From: JBHOQS01 sp042408875
GTDB lineage: Bacteria > Chloroflexota > UBA11872 > JBHOQS01
Direction of reading: 5' to 3'
Length of the DNA stretch: 64,000 bases
Assembly (NCBI GenBank): GCA_042408875.1
Contig: JBHOQS010000020.1
Coordinates: 62,001 to 126,000, forward strand
The translations under genes were made by a program, and so were the position numbers. Every line of letters starts with the position of its first letter. Position 1 is the stretch's first letter. This document shows, in pieces, positions 1 to 7,363 of the stretch. The notes beneath the pieces are model-generated. The model did no database searches and was not told where the DNA came from. It saw nothing but the letters and a program-made list of their open reading frames with translations.

Positions 1-520
1 GCAGTTCAGTGTCAATGCGCAGCGGTTCGACCCGTATAAGAACTTCAAGTTTCGGGTGAAGTGGGATGGCCGCTACGTGGCCGGCGTGAGCAAGGTGGGC
101 TCGCTGCGGCGCACGACCGAGGTCGTGCGGCATCGCGAGGGCGGTGACCCTAGCACTAGCCGCAAGTCGCCGGGCCGCACCGAGTACGAGGCCATTACCC
201 TCGAGCGTGGCGTGACTCACGATTCAGAGTTCGAGACGTGGGCGAACAAGGTGTGGAACTTCGGCTCCGGCCTGGGGGCCGAGACCTCGCTGAAGGACTT
301 CCGCAAGGACATCATTATCGAGGTCTACAACGAGGCGGGCCAGCTCGCCCTGGCGTACAAAGTCTTTCGCTGCTGGGTCTCGGAATTCCAGGCCCTGCCG
401 GACTTGGACGCCAACGCCAACGCGGTGGCCATTCAGCACATCAAGCTGGAGAACGAAGGCTGGGAGCGGGACTACGAGGTGCCCGAGCCGGCCGAGCCCA
501 GCTTCACCGAGCCAGCGTAG
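1..520 (+). CDS. Contractile injection system tube protein, gp19-like (5' partial)
   Basis: Inner-tube protein of a phage-tail-like injection system; such proteins stack as hexameric rings inside the contractile sheath. The reading frame is open to the left edge, and the segment before the first internal GTG (position 56) still matches the family (FSVNAQRFDPYKNFKFRV at the edge), so the true start lies outside the window. Family hallmarks seen are DPYKNFKFRV, the G-S-K-V turn, RKSPGRTEYEAITLERGVT and a C-terminal IELENEGWERD-like strand (here IKLENEGWERD). About 172 codons are present, close to full length for this family. It is followed after 30 bases by the baseplate chaperone-like gene, as expected in an eCIS operon. 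Assignment to the tube family is strong; which tube paralogue it is cannot be told. Confidence 0.85.
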   Translation, partial: QFSVNAQRFDPYKNFKFRVKWDGRYVAGVSKVGSLRRTTEVVRHREGGDPSTSRKSPGRTEYEAITLERGVTHDSEFETWANKVWNFGSGLGAETSLKDFRKDIIIEVYNEAGQLALAYKVFRCWVSEFQALPDLDANANAVAIQHIKLENEGWERDYEVPEPAEPSFTEPA

Positions 521-550
521 GCGCACGAGAGGCATGAACAGGCCACGCTG

Positions 551-1297
551 ATGCGCACGCTCTCTACCACCGAACTGCTGGAGCTCTGGGAGCAGGGCTA
601 CGGGCGGTCATCCGCCGAGCAGGCGCTGCTGTTGCTGCGGGCAGCCTGCCCGGAGATGTCATCCGATGCCCCGGCGCGGCTGAGCATCGGCCGGCGCGAT
701 CTGCTACTCGTAGAGCTGCGCGAGCGAACCTTCGGGTCGCGGCTCGCCGGGCTGGTGGACTGCCCGCGCTGCGGAGAGCGGCTGGAGACCGAGCTCGACA
801 CCAAAGAGCTCCGCAGCGGACAGCCGGCGACGTCGCCGGAGGCGTTGTCAGTGCAGGCAGGCGGCTATACCCTGGCGCTGCGCCTCCCCGATAGTATGGA
901 CCTGGCCGCGATCACCCGCGCTCCGGGTGTGGCAGACGCCCGGCGCCTGTTGCTCGAGCGCTGCGTGCTGGCAGTGCATGCCGAGGACGAAGGCGGTGGC
1001 CCCCTGCCGGCTGTGGGCGACGTGCCAGCCACAGTGATTGACACAGCGATCAGGTCCCTGGCTGAGGCCGATCCGCTGGCGACGGTGGAGCTCCAGCTTA
1101 CCTGTCCGCACTGCGGCTGCGCATGGACGGCGCTCTTCGACATCGTATCGTTCTTCTGGGCGGAGATCGACGCCTGGGCGCAACGGCTGCTCCAGGAGGT
1201 CCACACGCTGGCATCCGTTTACGGCTGGAGCGAGGCAGCCATCCTGAGCATGAGCCCGTGGCGGCGGCAGATCTACCTGGAGCTGATCGGCGCATGA
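551..1297 (+). CDS. T4-type baseplate protein/assembly chaperone-like with zinc-ribbon cysteines and DUF6760-like tail
   Basis: A 248-residue protein resembling the T4 baseplate protein family (gp26/gp51-like) found in eCIS loci, thought to help assemble the baseplate hub. Two CxxC pairs (C71/C74 in DCPRCGER and C185/C188 in CPHCGC) would form a split zinc ribbon flanking the central domain. The last 33 residues (VYGWSEAAILSMSPWRRQIY) match the short DUF6760 module that in many related loci is a separate tiny gene, so this looks like a fusion. ATG start at 551; the stop overlaps the next ATG in an ATGA arrangement, showing translational coupling. Function is inferred from family and context. 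Confidence 0.75.
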   Translation: MRTLSTTELLELWEQGYGRSSAEQALLLLRAACPEMSSDAPARLSIGRRDLLLVELRERTFGSRLAGLVDCPRCGERLETELDTKELRSGQPATSPEALSVQAGGYTLALRLPDSMDLAAITRAPGVADARRLLLERCVLAVHAEDEGGGPLPAVGDVPATVIDTAIRSLAEADPLATVELQLTCPHCGCAWTALFDIVSFFWAEIDAWAQRLLQEVHTLASVYGWSEAAILSMSPWRRQIYLELIGA

Positions 1298-2175
1298 GTG
1301 ACTATCTCACCCTGCTGGCTTCACGGGCGCTCGGGCTCATGCCGGTCGTGCGGCCGAGGCTACCTGGCCGTTTTGAGCCTGTGCGCCCGGTACACGCGTC
1401 AGGGGATAGCCTCCTGGAGGCTATTGGCGAGACTGGTACTCCACCAGACATAGCCGTTCAAGCCCAGGGGACACGCGGGCAGCAGGAGACGGCCATCGCC
1501 CGCGCCGCGCTGCGAGAGACGCCCGCGCCAGGCACGGCAGGCGAGCCGCCACTCGCGGTCTCTGAGCACCCGGCAGCCCTGGCCCAGCAGGTCGCTGCGA
1601 TGATCCCGCAGACGCTGCCGCCGGCGGCGCCTGACCCTTCCCGCCGGCCCGCCGGTGTGACGCCCGGGCGCCATCACGCCCCGGCTGGCCTGGCCACTGC
1701 AACCTCGGCAGCATATGAAGCTCGCCCGCAGCCAGGCGCCAGCGTGATGCCGCTCCTTCGAGGAGTGGCTGAGCAGCCGGCTTCGCAGCCCCGGCCTGCG
1801 CCGCCCCAGGAGCCGTCGCAGCGTTTCGCGGTGCCTGTCCCGCAGGTGGCAGCGCCAGGACCCTCTCCCGACAGCTCGATGCCGCACGAAGCACCCAGCC
1901 CGGTGGCCGGGCCAGCTGTCGAGGCCGCTCCGCCGGCGTGGAGAGCGGCGATGCCTCCGCCACGGAGATGGCGGCAGCCGTCACCTTCAGCGCGCTCGGC
2001 TCAGGGCGTGGAGACGAGGGAGGCAGCGCCGCCTGAGCCGGCTATCCGGGTGACCATCGGGCGCATCGAGGTGCGAGCAGCGCCGCCGGCCGAACAGGCG
2101 CTGCCGCTGGCGCCGCGCCATCCGGCGCTCTCGCTATCCGAGTACCTGCGGGACCGCGATGGGGCAGGGCCATGA
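1294..2175 (+). CDS. Proline/alanine-rich eCIS-associated protein of unknown function
   Basis: A 293-residue protein starting at the ATG that overlaps the previous stop by four bases. The middle (about residues 50-240) is a low-complexity Pro/Ala/Arg/Gln-rich linker. Only the ends look structured: MSDYLTLLASRALG at the N-terminus and IRVTIGRIEVRA followed by LSLSEYLRDRD at the C-terminus. That C-terminal strand plus short helix recurs in proteins at this position, directly before the DUF4255 gene, in eCIS loci, so I take it as a real component. It overlaps the next gene by four bases. No enzymatic motif is seen. It may be a flexible linker or assembly scaffold; that is a guess. Confidence 0.65.
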   Translation: MSDYLTLLASRALGLMPVVRPRLPGRFEPVRPVHASGDSLLEAIGETGTPPDIAVQAQGTRGQQETAIARAALRETPAPGTAGEPPLAVSEHPAALAQQVAAMIPQTLPPAAPDPSRRPAGVTPGRHHAPAGLATATSAAYEARPQPGASVMPLLRGVAEQPASQPRPAPPQEPSQRFAVPVPQVAAPGPSPDSSMPHEAPSPVAGPAVEAAPPAWRAAMPPPRRWRQPSPSARSAQGVETREAAPPEPAIRVTIGRIEVRAAPPAEQALPLAPRHPALSLSEYLRDRDGAGP

Positions 2176-3467
2176 GCAACTTCCTGGCTATTGCCACCGT
2201 GACAGCCACACTCAGCCGGACCATCCAGGCAACCGCCGGGGCCGACGTACCGGGGGCCACCGTGACCGCGCTGCGGCCGGAGAGCCCGGGCAACGGCACA
2301 CCGTCGGTAGGGGTGAATATCTATCTGTACCAGGTGCTGCCGAACCCGGCCTGGCGCAACACCGACCTGCCCACGCGCGACCCTGGCGGCCGGCTGGCGC
2401 AACGGCCGCAGGCGGCGCTGGACCTGCATTACCTGCTGTCTTTTTACGGGAACGAGACGCAGATGGAGCCGCAGCGCCTGCTCGGCAGTGTGGTGCGCAC
2501 GCTGCATGCCCAGCCGGCCCTGACCCGCCAGATGATTCGCGACACGATCGCCGATCCGTCCTACAACTTCCTGGCCGCGTCAGACCTGGCCGATGCGATC
2601 GAGCTGGTGCGCTTCACGCCGATGGCGATGTCGCTGGAGGAGCTCTCCAAGCTCTGGTCGGTCTTCTTCCAGGTGCCGTACACCCTCTCGGTGGTGTACC
2701 AGGCGTCGGTGGTGCTGATCGAGCCCGAGGTCACCCCGCGCCAGGCCCTGCCGGTGCGGGAGCGTAACGTGTATGTGATGCCCTTCCGCCAGCCGGTGAT
2801 CGAGCAGGTCGTGCCGGTAGCAGGGCCCGGCGAGCCGATCCTGGCCGGCAGCACCATCGCGCTCCTGGGCCGCCAGCTCCGCGGAGATGTGACGCGCGTG
2901 CGCGTAGGAGGGATCGAGCTCACACCAGCCCCGGCAGACGTAAGTGACACGCGCATCACCGTGCCGTTGCCCGCCGGGCTGCTTGCCGGCGTGCAGGCGG
3001 TGCAGGTAATCCATCTGTGGTCGATCGGCACGCCTCCGGTGCCGCATCGCGGCGTGGAGTCAAACGTCGCGCCTTTTGTGCTCCAGCCAGCGATCCGGCA
3101 GGTCGGGGGAGTCTATCAGATCACCCTCGCCAACGTGGCGACCGCTGCCGACGGAGCGCGCTCGGCAGATGTGAGTGTGACGCTGGACCCGGCGGTTGGT
3201 CGGCGGCAGCGCGTGACGCTCCTGCTGAACGAGTTCAATCCGCCGGCTGACCGTCCGGCGCGTGCCTATAGCTTCGCGGCGCCGTCGCGCGACCGGCCCG
3301 GTGAGCCAGAGGCGGCGAATACGATCGTCATCCCGGTGCGCGGTGTGGCGCCGGGGCAATATCTCGTGCGCGTGCAGGTGGACGGCGCGCACAGCCTGCT
3401 GGAGGTAGACACCACCGAGGACAGCCCGACCTTCGGGCAGTTCGTGCGCCCAACCTTGACACTCTAG
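2172..3467 (+). CDS. DUF4255 (Pvc16 N-terminal) domain protein, predicted eCIS cap/tube terminator
   Basis: A 431-residue protein whose first ~200 residues match the DUF4255/Pvc16_N domain: AIATVTATLSRTIQ, then SVGVNIYLYQVLPNPAWRN, ALDLHYLLSFYG and a LLGSVVRTLHAQPALTR segment. In Afp/PVC particles the homologous protein caps the distal end of tube and sheath and fixes particle length. Residues ~205-290 look like an IPT/TIG-type beta sandwich (STIALLGRQLRGDVTRVRVG), and more beta-rich sequence follows to the end. The gene is coupled to the proline-rich gene upstream (4-base overlap) and precedes the AAA ATPase by 54 bases. Domain call is strong; the capping role is by homology. Confidence 0.85.
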   Translation: MSNFLAIATVTATLSRTIQATAGADVPGATVTALRPESPGNGTPSVGVNIYLYQVLPNPAWRNTDLPTRDPGGRLAQRPQAALDLHYLLSFYGNETQMEPQRLLGSVVRTLHAQPALTRQMIRDTIADPSYNFLAASDLADAIELVRFTPMAMSLEELSKLWSVFFQVPYTLSVVYQASVVLIEPEVTPRQALPVRERNVYVMPFRQPVIEQVVPVAGPGEPILAGSTIALLGRQLRGDVTRVRVGGIELTPAPADVSDTRITVPLPAGLLAGVQAVQVIHLWSIGTPPVPHRGVESNVAPFVLQPAIRQVGGVYQITLANVATAADGARSADVSVTLDPAVGRRQRVTLLLNEFNPPADRPARAYSFAAPSRDRPGEPEAANTIVIPVRGVAPGQYLVRVQVDGAHSLLEVDTTEDSPTFGQFVRPTLTL

Positions 3468-3521
3468 CGTCCAACAGTCCAGCAGGCGCGGGCACGGGCA
3501 GGAGCAGCAGGCGGTCTGGCA

Positions 3522-5537
3522 ATGGCACAGGTGATGGAGCAGGTAATGGACAGCGCAGCAACCATCACATGGCATGAGGCGAACCAGCGCTATCTCGTCG
3601 CGGCGCTGGCCCTGGTGCGGCAGGCGCTCGAGCGCCACGCCGCGCGTGCCCAGGGGCGGCCACTACCGGCTGCTGGTGAGGCGCAGGCTGCCCTGGAGGC
3701 GGCGCGCGATCTGCCGGCGCCGGCAGCGCTGGATACCTTGTGCACGGCCTTCGGTCTCTCGCCGTTTGAGCGCGACGTGCTGCTGCGGTGCGCCGGCGTC
3801 GCGCTCGACGCCGGCTTCGCTGCACTGTGCGCGGAGGTCCAGGGGACGGTGCAACGCGCCGGCCCGACCTTTGGCCTGGCCCTGGCTGCGCTCCCGGCGG
3901 CGCACTGGAGCGCGTTGAGCCCTAGTGCGCCGCTGCGGCGGTGGCGGCTGGTCGAGCTTGAGCGCGGCGAGGCGCTCACGCAGTGCGTTCTGCGCATCGA
4001 CGAGCGCGTGCTGCACTACCTCACCGGCGTGGCGTGCGCCGATGAGCGGCTGGCCGGGCTGGTGCGCCCGCTGGCTCCGCCCGCAGTGCTGCCGCCCTCG
4101 CAGCAGGCGCTGGCTGCGCGCATTGCCGCCCTGTGGGCGCCGGCGCGCGCGGGTGCGGAGCCACCGCTGCTCCAGCTCTGCGGTGAGGCGCAGGCGGGCA
4201 CGCACGCCGTCACCGCGGCCGCCTGCGCCGAGCGTGGGCTGCGCCTGCACGCGCTCCAAGCGGCCGACCTGCCGCTCAACCCGGCTGAGCGCGAGATGCT
4301 GGCGCGCCTGTGGGAACGCGAGGCAGCCCTCACCGGCAGCGCTCTCCTGCTCGACTGTGAGGAGCTCGATGCGGGCGAAGCAGCGCAGCCGGCGCTGAGC
4401 ACGGTGCGCCGCTTCGTGGAGAGCGTGCACGGCTTCGTGGCCGTGGCCGGCCGCGAGCCCCTGGCCGGGGTGCGCCGCACCCTGGTGCGTCTGGATGTGG
4501 AGCGCCCCCGCCCGGCCGAGCAGAGCTTCCTCTGGCGCTCAGCACTGGGGCCGCTCGCGGGAGCGTTGAACGGACGCTTGGAATCCCTGGCGCAGCAGTT
4601 CAGCCTAGGCGCGCCGGCCATCGTCGCCGCCTGCGCCGCAGCCGCAGACGCGCAGCCTGCCGCCGCCGACGCCGGTGAGCTCTTCAAGGCGCTGTGGGAT
4701 GCCTGCCGCGCCCAGGCTCGCCCGCGCCTGGATGACCTGGCCCAGCGCATCACCCCGGTCGCGACCTGGGAGGACCTGGTGCTGCCAGAGCGCGAGCTCC
4801 AGGTGCTGCGTGAGATCGCCGTCCATGTGCGGCAGCGCGCTCGCGTCTACGACGAGTGGGGCTTCGCCGCCAAGAGTAGCCGTGGCCTGGGCATCAGCGC
4901 TCTGTTCGCCGGGCCGAGCGGCACCGGCAAGACGATGGCCGCCGAAGTGCTCGCGAACGAGCTCCACCTGGACCTCTACCGCATCGACCTGAGCCAGGTG
5001 GTGAGCAAATACATCGGTGAGACCGAGAAGAACCTGCGCCGCGTCTTCGATGCAGCGGAGTCCGGCGGCTCGATCCTGCTGTTCGATGAAGCCGACGCAC
5101 TCTTCGGCAAGCGGAGCGAGGTGAAGGACAGCCATGACCGCTACGCCAACATCGAGGTCAGCTACCTGCTCCAGCGGATGGAGGCGTACCGCGGCCTGGC
5201 GATCCTTACGACGAACATGAAGAGTGCGCTTGATCCGGCCTTCCTGCGGCGCATTCGCTTTGTGGTGAGCTTCCCGTTCCCCGATGCTGCGCAGCGCGCC
5301 GAGATCTGGCGCCGTGTCTTTCCGCCCGGCGTGCCGCGCGAGGGGCTGGAGATTGAGCGGCTGGCCCGGCTTAACGTGGCCGGCGGGAATATTCGCAATG
5401 TCGCCCTCTACGCTGCCTTCCTTGCCGCTGAAGAGGGCACCCCGGTGCGCATGGCTCACCTGCTGCGCGCTGCACGGGTCGAGTACGCCAAGCTGGAGAA
5501 GGCCCTCACCGACGCTGAGATCGGAGGCTGGGTATGA
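3522..5537 (+). CDS. AAA+ ATPase of the contractile injection system (Afp15/Pvc15-like)
   Basis: A 671-residue protein with an N-terminal helical domain and one C-terminal AAA+ module. Walker A is GPSGTGKT at residues 464-471, Walker B is ILLFDEAD with D522/E523, and an arginine-rich LDPAFLRRIRF segment matches sensor 2/arginine-finger regions. Homologues in Afp/PVC loci are required for particle assembly or cargo handling. The first in-frame ATG (3522) was chosen; ATGs at 3534 and 3546 are alternatives. The stop overlaps the ATG of the next small gene. It lies beside the cap gene, as in other eCIS loci, but here the cargo-like genes follow immediately. Confidence 0.88.
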   Translation: MAQVMEQVMDSAATITWHEANQRYLVAALALVRQALERHAARAQGRPLPAAGEAQAALEAARDLPAPAALDTLCTAFGLSPFERDVLLRCAGVALDAGFAALCAEVQGTVQRAGPTFGLALAALPAAHWSALSPSAPLRRWRLVELERGEALTQCVLRIDERVLHYLTGVACADERLAGLVRPLAPPAVLPPSQQALAARIAALWAPARAGAEPPLLQLCGEAQAGTHAVTAAACAERGLRLHALQAADLPLNPAEREMLARLWEREAALTGSALLLDCEELDAGEAAQPALSTVRRFVESVHGFVAVAGREPLAGVRRTLVRLDVERPRPAEQSFLWRSALGPLAGALNGRLESLAQQFSLGAPAIVAACAAAADAQPAAADAGELFKALWDACRAQARPRLDDLAQRITPVATWEDLVLPERELQVLREIAVHVRQRARVYDEWGFAAKSSRGLGISALFAGPSGTGKTMAAEVLANELHLDLYRIDLSQVVSKYIGETEKNLRRVFDAAESGGSILLFDEADALFGKRSEVKDSHDRYANIEVSYLLQRMEAYRGLAILTTNMKSALDPAFLRRIRFVVSFPFPDAAQRAEIWRRVFPPGVPREGLEIERLARLNVAGGNIRNVALYAAFLAAEEGTPVRMAHLLRAARVEYAKLEKALTDAEIGGWV

Positions 5538-5809
5538 GCACTCACCGCCGCACATCCCGGACTATCGAGCTACATATCGCCGAGCTGGTGCTGCATGGCC
5601 TCGGCTCCGGCGACTACAACCGCCTCACAGCAGCAATCGAGCAGGAGCTCGCTCGTCTGCTGGCCGAGCAGGGGATTGCGCCGCACCTCCAGCAGGGCGC
5701 GGATATCTCCGTGCCGGATGGCGGAACGTTCGACGCAGCGCTGGACAGCCCACCGGAGGCGGCCGGTGCTCGTATTGCGCAGGCAGTGCATCGAGGCTTG
5801 CGCCGATGA
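5534..5809 (+). CDS. Small conserved eCIS-associated protein
   Basis: A 91-residue protein between the AAA ATPase and the first DUF4157 gene, overlapping both by four bases (ATGA junctions), which argues strongly that it is translated. It has a helical N-terminal part (TIELHIAELVLHGL, then AAIEQELARLLAEQG) and ends in a helix (IAQAVHRGLRR). Small proteins with this HxLVLxG...LARLL pattern sit at the same place in other DUF4157-type eCIS loci. There is no known biochemical function. A chaperone or adaptor for the adjacent ATPase or cargo would fit the position, but that is inference. Confidence 0.65.
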   Translation: MSTHRRTSRTIELHIAELVLHGLGSGDYNRLTAAIEQELARLLAEQGIAPHLQQGADISVPDGGTFDAALDSPPEAAGARIAQAVHRGLRR

Positions 5810-7116
5810 CACGGTTCACGCACACTCATGCCAGAGTGCCGGCTCTGCACCCCCAGACGGCCGGCCGAGGCTCTGCAGGGCCCCAGCGTGCGGCTCCTGT
5901 GACGCTCGCAGCCCAGGCGCGCCAGCGCCTCGATCGCGGCGGCTCCATCCTGCCGGGGAGTGGCAGCCGCGGCGACTTCGGCCGTGTCCAGGTGCACTGG
6001 CGCGGCCCGGTGCAGCCCCAGGCGAAGCTGGTCATCAGCCAGCCGGGTGACCGCTACGAGCAGGAGGCCGAGCGCGTGGCCGGCCAGGTGATGCGTATGC
6101 CTGCTGCCGCCCTTGCGCCAGAGCAGCCAGCGATGCTGCCAGCCATCTCACTACTGCCGGTGGCTCGCCTGGAGACAGCGCAGCGGCAGCCGCTGGAAGA
6201 GGAGGAGCCGTACCGGGAGCCGCCGGAGCCAATCGGCCTGCCGGCGGCGGTGCCCGAAGAGGAAGAAGAGGAAGGACAGGCCGTGCAGGCCAAGGAGCTA
6301 GCCGGCTATGAGGCCGACGTCACGCATGCTGCCGGTGTCTCGTGTACGGTGGCGTTGGCTTCAGACGCAGGCGACGGGCGTCCACTGGAGGAGCCGGTAC
6401 GCGGCTTTATGGAAGAGCGCTTCGGCGTAGACTTCTCGCAGGTGCGCATCTACGCTGATAGCGAGGCAGCGCGGCTGGCCCGACTGATGCACGCCAGGGC
6501 CTTCACCGCCGGCGGTCACATCTACTTCGGCCCAGGCGAATACCGGCCCGACAGCGCGGCAGGCCTGCACCTGCTGGCACACGAGCTCACCCACGTGGTC
6601 CAGCAGGGCAGGGCTGGCCCCGGCGTCTCCAGCCGCGCCGGCCAGCCGGCCGTGGCCCTGCGCACGCCTACCGGCGCGCCTGAGCAGCCAGTCCTGATCC
6701 AGCGGCAATCACTGGCGACCGCCTTCAGCAACTACCGCGGGAGCTGTGACTGCGGCGAGGACCTGGGCAACAACTGCGCCCATTACCTCAGCGACGCGCT
6801 GATCCGCGCCGGGTACACCGAGCTGGATGGCGGCACCGGGGCGCTGTACCGGCGGCGGAACGGCCGCGTGGTCTGCAAGGCCGGCAGGCCAGTGCGCGCC
6901 CGCGAGCTCCGGGATTGGTTCGCCGGCCAGGCATCGGCCACGCACAGCGGTGAGCCAACCGACGATAGCCGCTACTGGGCTGTCTACCAGGAACGTGCCG
7001 CAGACGGCCAAGGTCATGTAGTGATCCACCACCATACCGGCACCGGCACAGCGTACGACTGGCGCGGCACAGGCGACTACCCAACCTGGCACACTCAGGA
7101 CCATTACACGTGGTGA
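5806..7116 (+). CDS. DUF4157 eCIS cargo candidate with C-terminal cysteine-peptidase/amidase-like domain
   Basis: A 436-residue protein starting at the ATG overlapping the previous stop. Residues ~1-190 are a variable leader, including a glutamate-rich stretch (EEEEEEGQ region). Residues ~195-265 are the eCIS-associated DUF4157 domain (EERFGVDFSQVRIYADSEAA), ending in a HELTH zinc-protease-like motif at H259-H263. The C-terminal ~115 residues form a separate domain with NNCAHYLSDALIRAGY (C324) and GHVVIHHHTG (H404). This is the Cys...His arrangement of NlpC/P60-like or related amidases. DUF4157 proteins are eCIS-linked and often carry effector domains, so a secreted toxin is plausible. The catalytic assignment is mine, not proven. 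The last codons and stop lie inside a 38-bp repeat. Confidence 0.7.
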   Translation: MTRFTHTHARVPALHPQTAGRGSAGPQRAAPVTLAAQARQRLDRGGSILPGSGSRGDFGRVQVHWRGPVQPQAKLVISQPGDRYEQEAERVAGQVMRMPAAALAPEQPAMLPAISLLPVARLETAQRQPLEEEEPYREPPEPIGLPAAVPEEEEEEGQAVQAKELAGYEADVTHAAGVSCTVALASDAGDGRPLEEPVRGFMEERFGVDFSQVRIYADSEAARLARLMHARAFTAGGHIYFGPGEYRPDSAAGLHLLAHELTHVVQQGRAGPGVSSRAGQPAVALRTPTGAPEQPVLIQRQSLATAFSNYRGSCDCGEDLGNNCAHYLSDALIRAGYTELDGGTGALYRRRNGRVVCKAGRPVRARELRDWFAGQASATHSGEPTDDSRYWAVYQERAADGQGHVVIHHHTGTGTAYDWRGTGDYPTWHTQDHYTW

Positions 7117-7208
7117 CAGTACACCTGGTGAAGGGCTGCTGGCATTGGTGCGACACCAAAGACTCGTGGAAGGACCATTACACGTGGTGACAGTACACCT
7201 GGTGAAGG
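7097..7208. repeat. Pair of 38-bp perfect direct repeats at the 3' end of the DUF4157 cargo gene
   Basis: Copies at 7097-7134 and 7171-7208 are identical over 38 bases, with unique sequence between them. The first copy contains the last codons and stop of the preceding gene. The repeats themselves contain the sub-motif ACAC(G/C)TGGTGA twice each, and degenerate versions (ATCACGCGGTGAA near 7213, TACATGGTGAAAC near 7236) continue downstream. It is a local duplication of the gene end; a recombination scar is possible. Confidence 0.9.
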
Positions 7209-7363
7209 AGCAAATCACGCGGTGAACGGGCGTACGGCGTACATGGTGAAACGTGTGAGGACGTTGCGCGAGCCTGACTGCTGCACACTGCGGTGCTGCT
7301 CCGGCAGGGCCCGAAGCAGCACCGCTACGCAGGCGGAAACATGAAAGGGCAGGCTGAGAGACC
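7117..7363. other. 247-bp spacer between the two DUF4157 genes
   Basis: Contains the second 38-bp repeat copy and several degenerate TGGTGA motifs. No convincing promoter, terminator or small gene was seen. An AGGCTGAGAG stretch just before 7364 may serve as ribosome binding site for the next gene. Confidence 0.5.

Noticed and set aside
5284..5805. Upstream extension of the first DUF4157 gene into the ATPase gene
   Set aside because: The extension is in a shadow frame of the ATPase; the ATG at 5806 overlapping the previous stop gives a coherent start.
7097..7250. Repeats next to the DUF4157 gene as a CRISPR or attachment site
   Set aside because: Only two full copies, spacing and spacers are irregular, and no cas or integrase genes are near.
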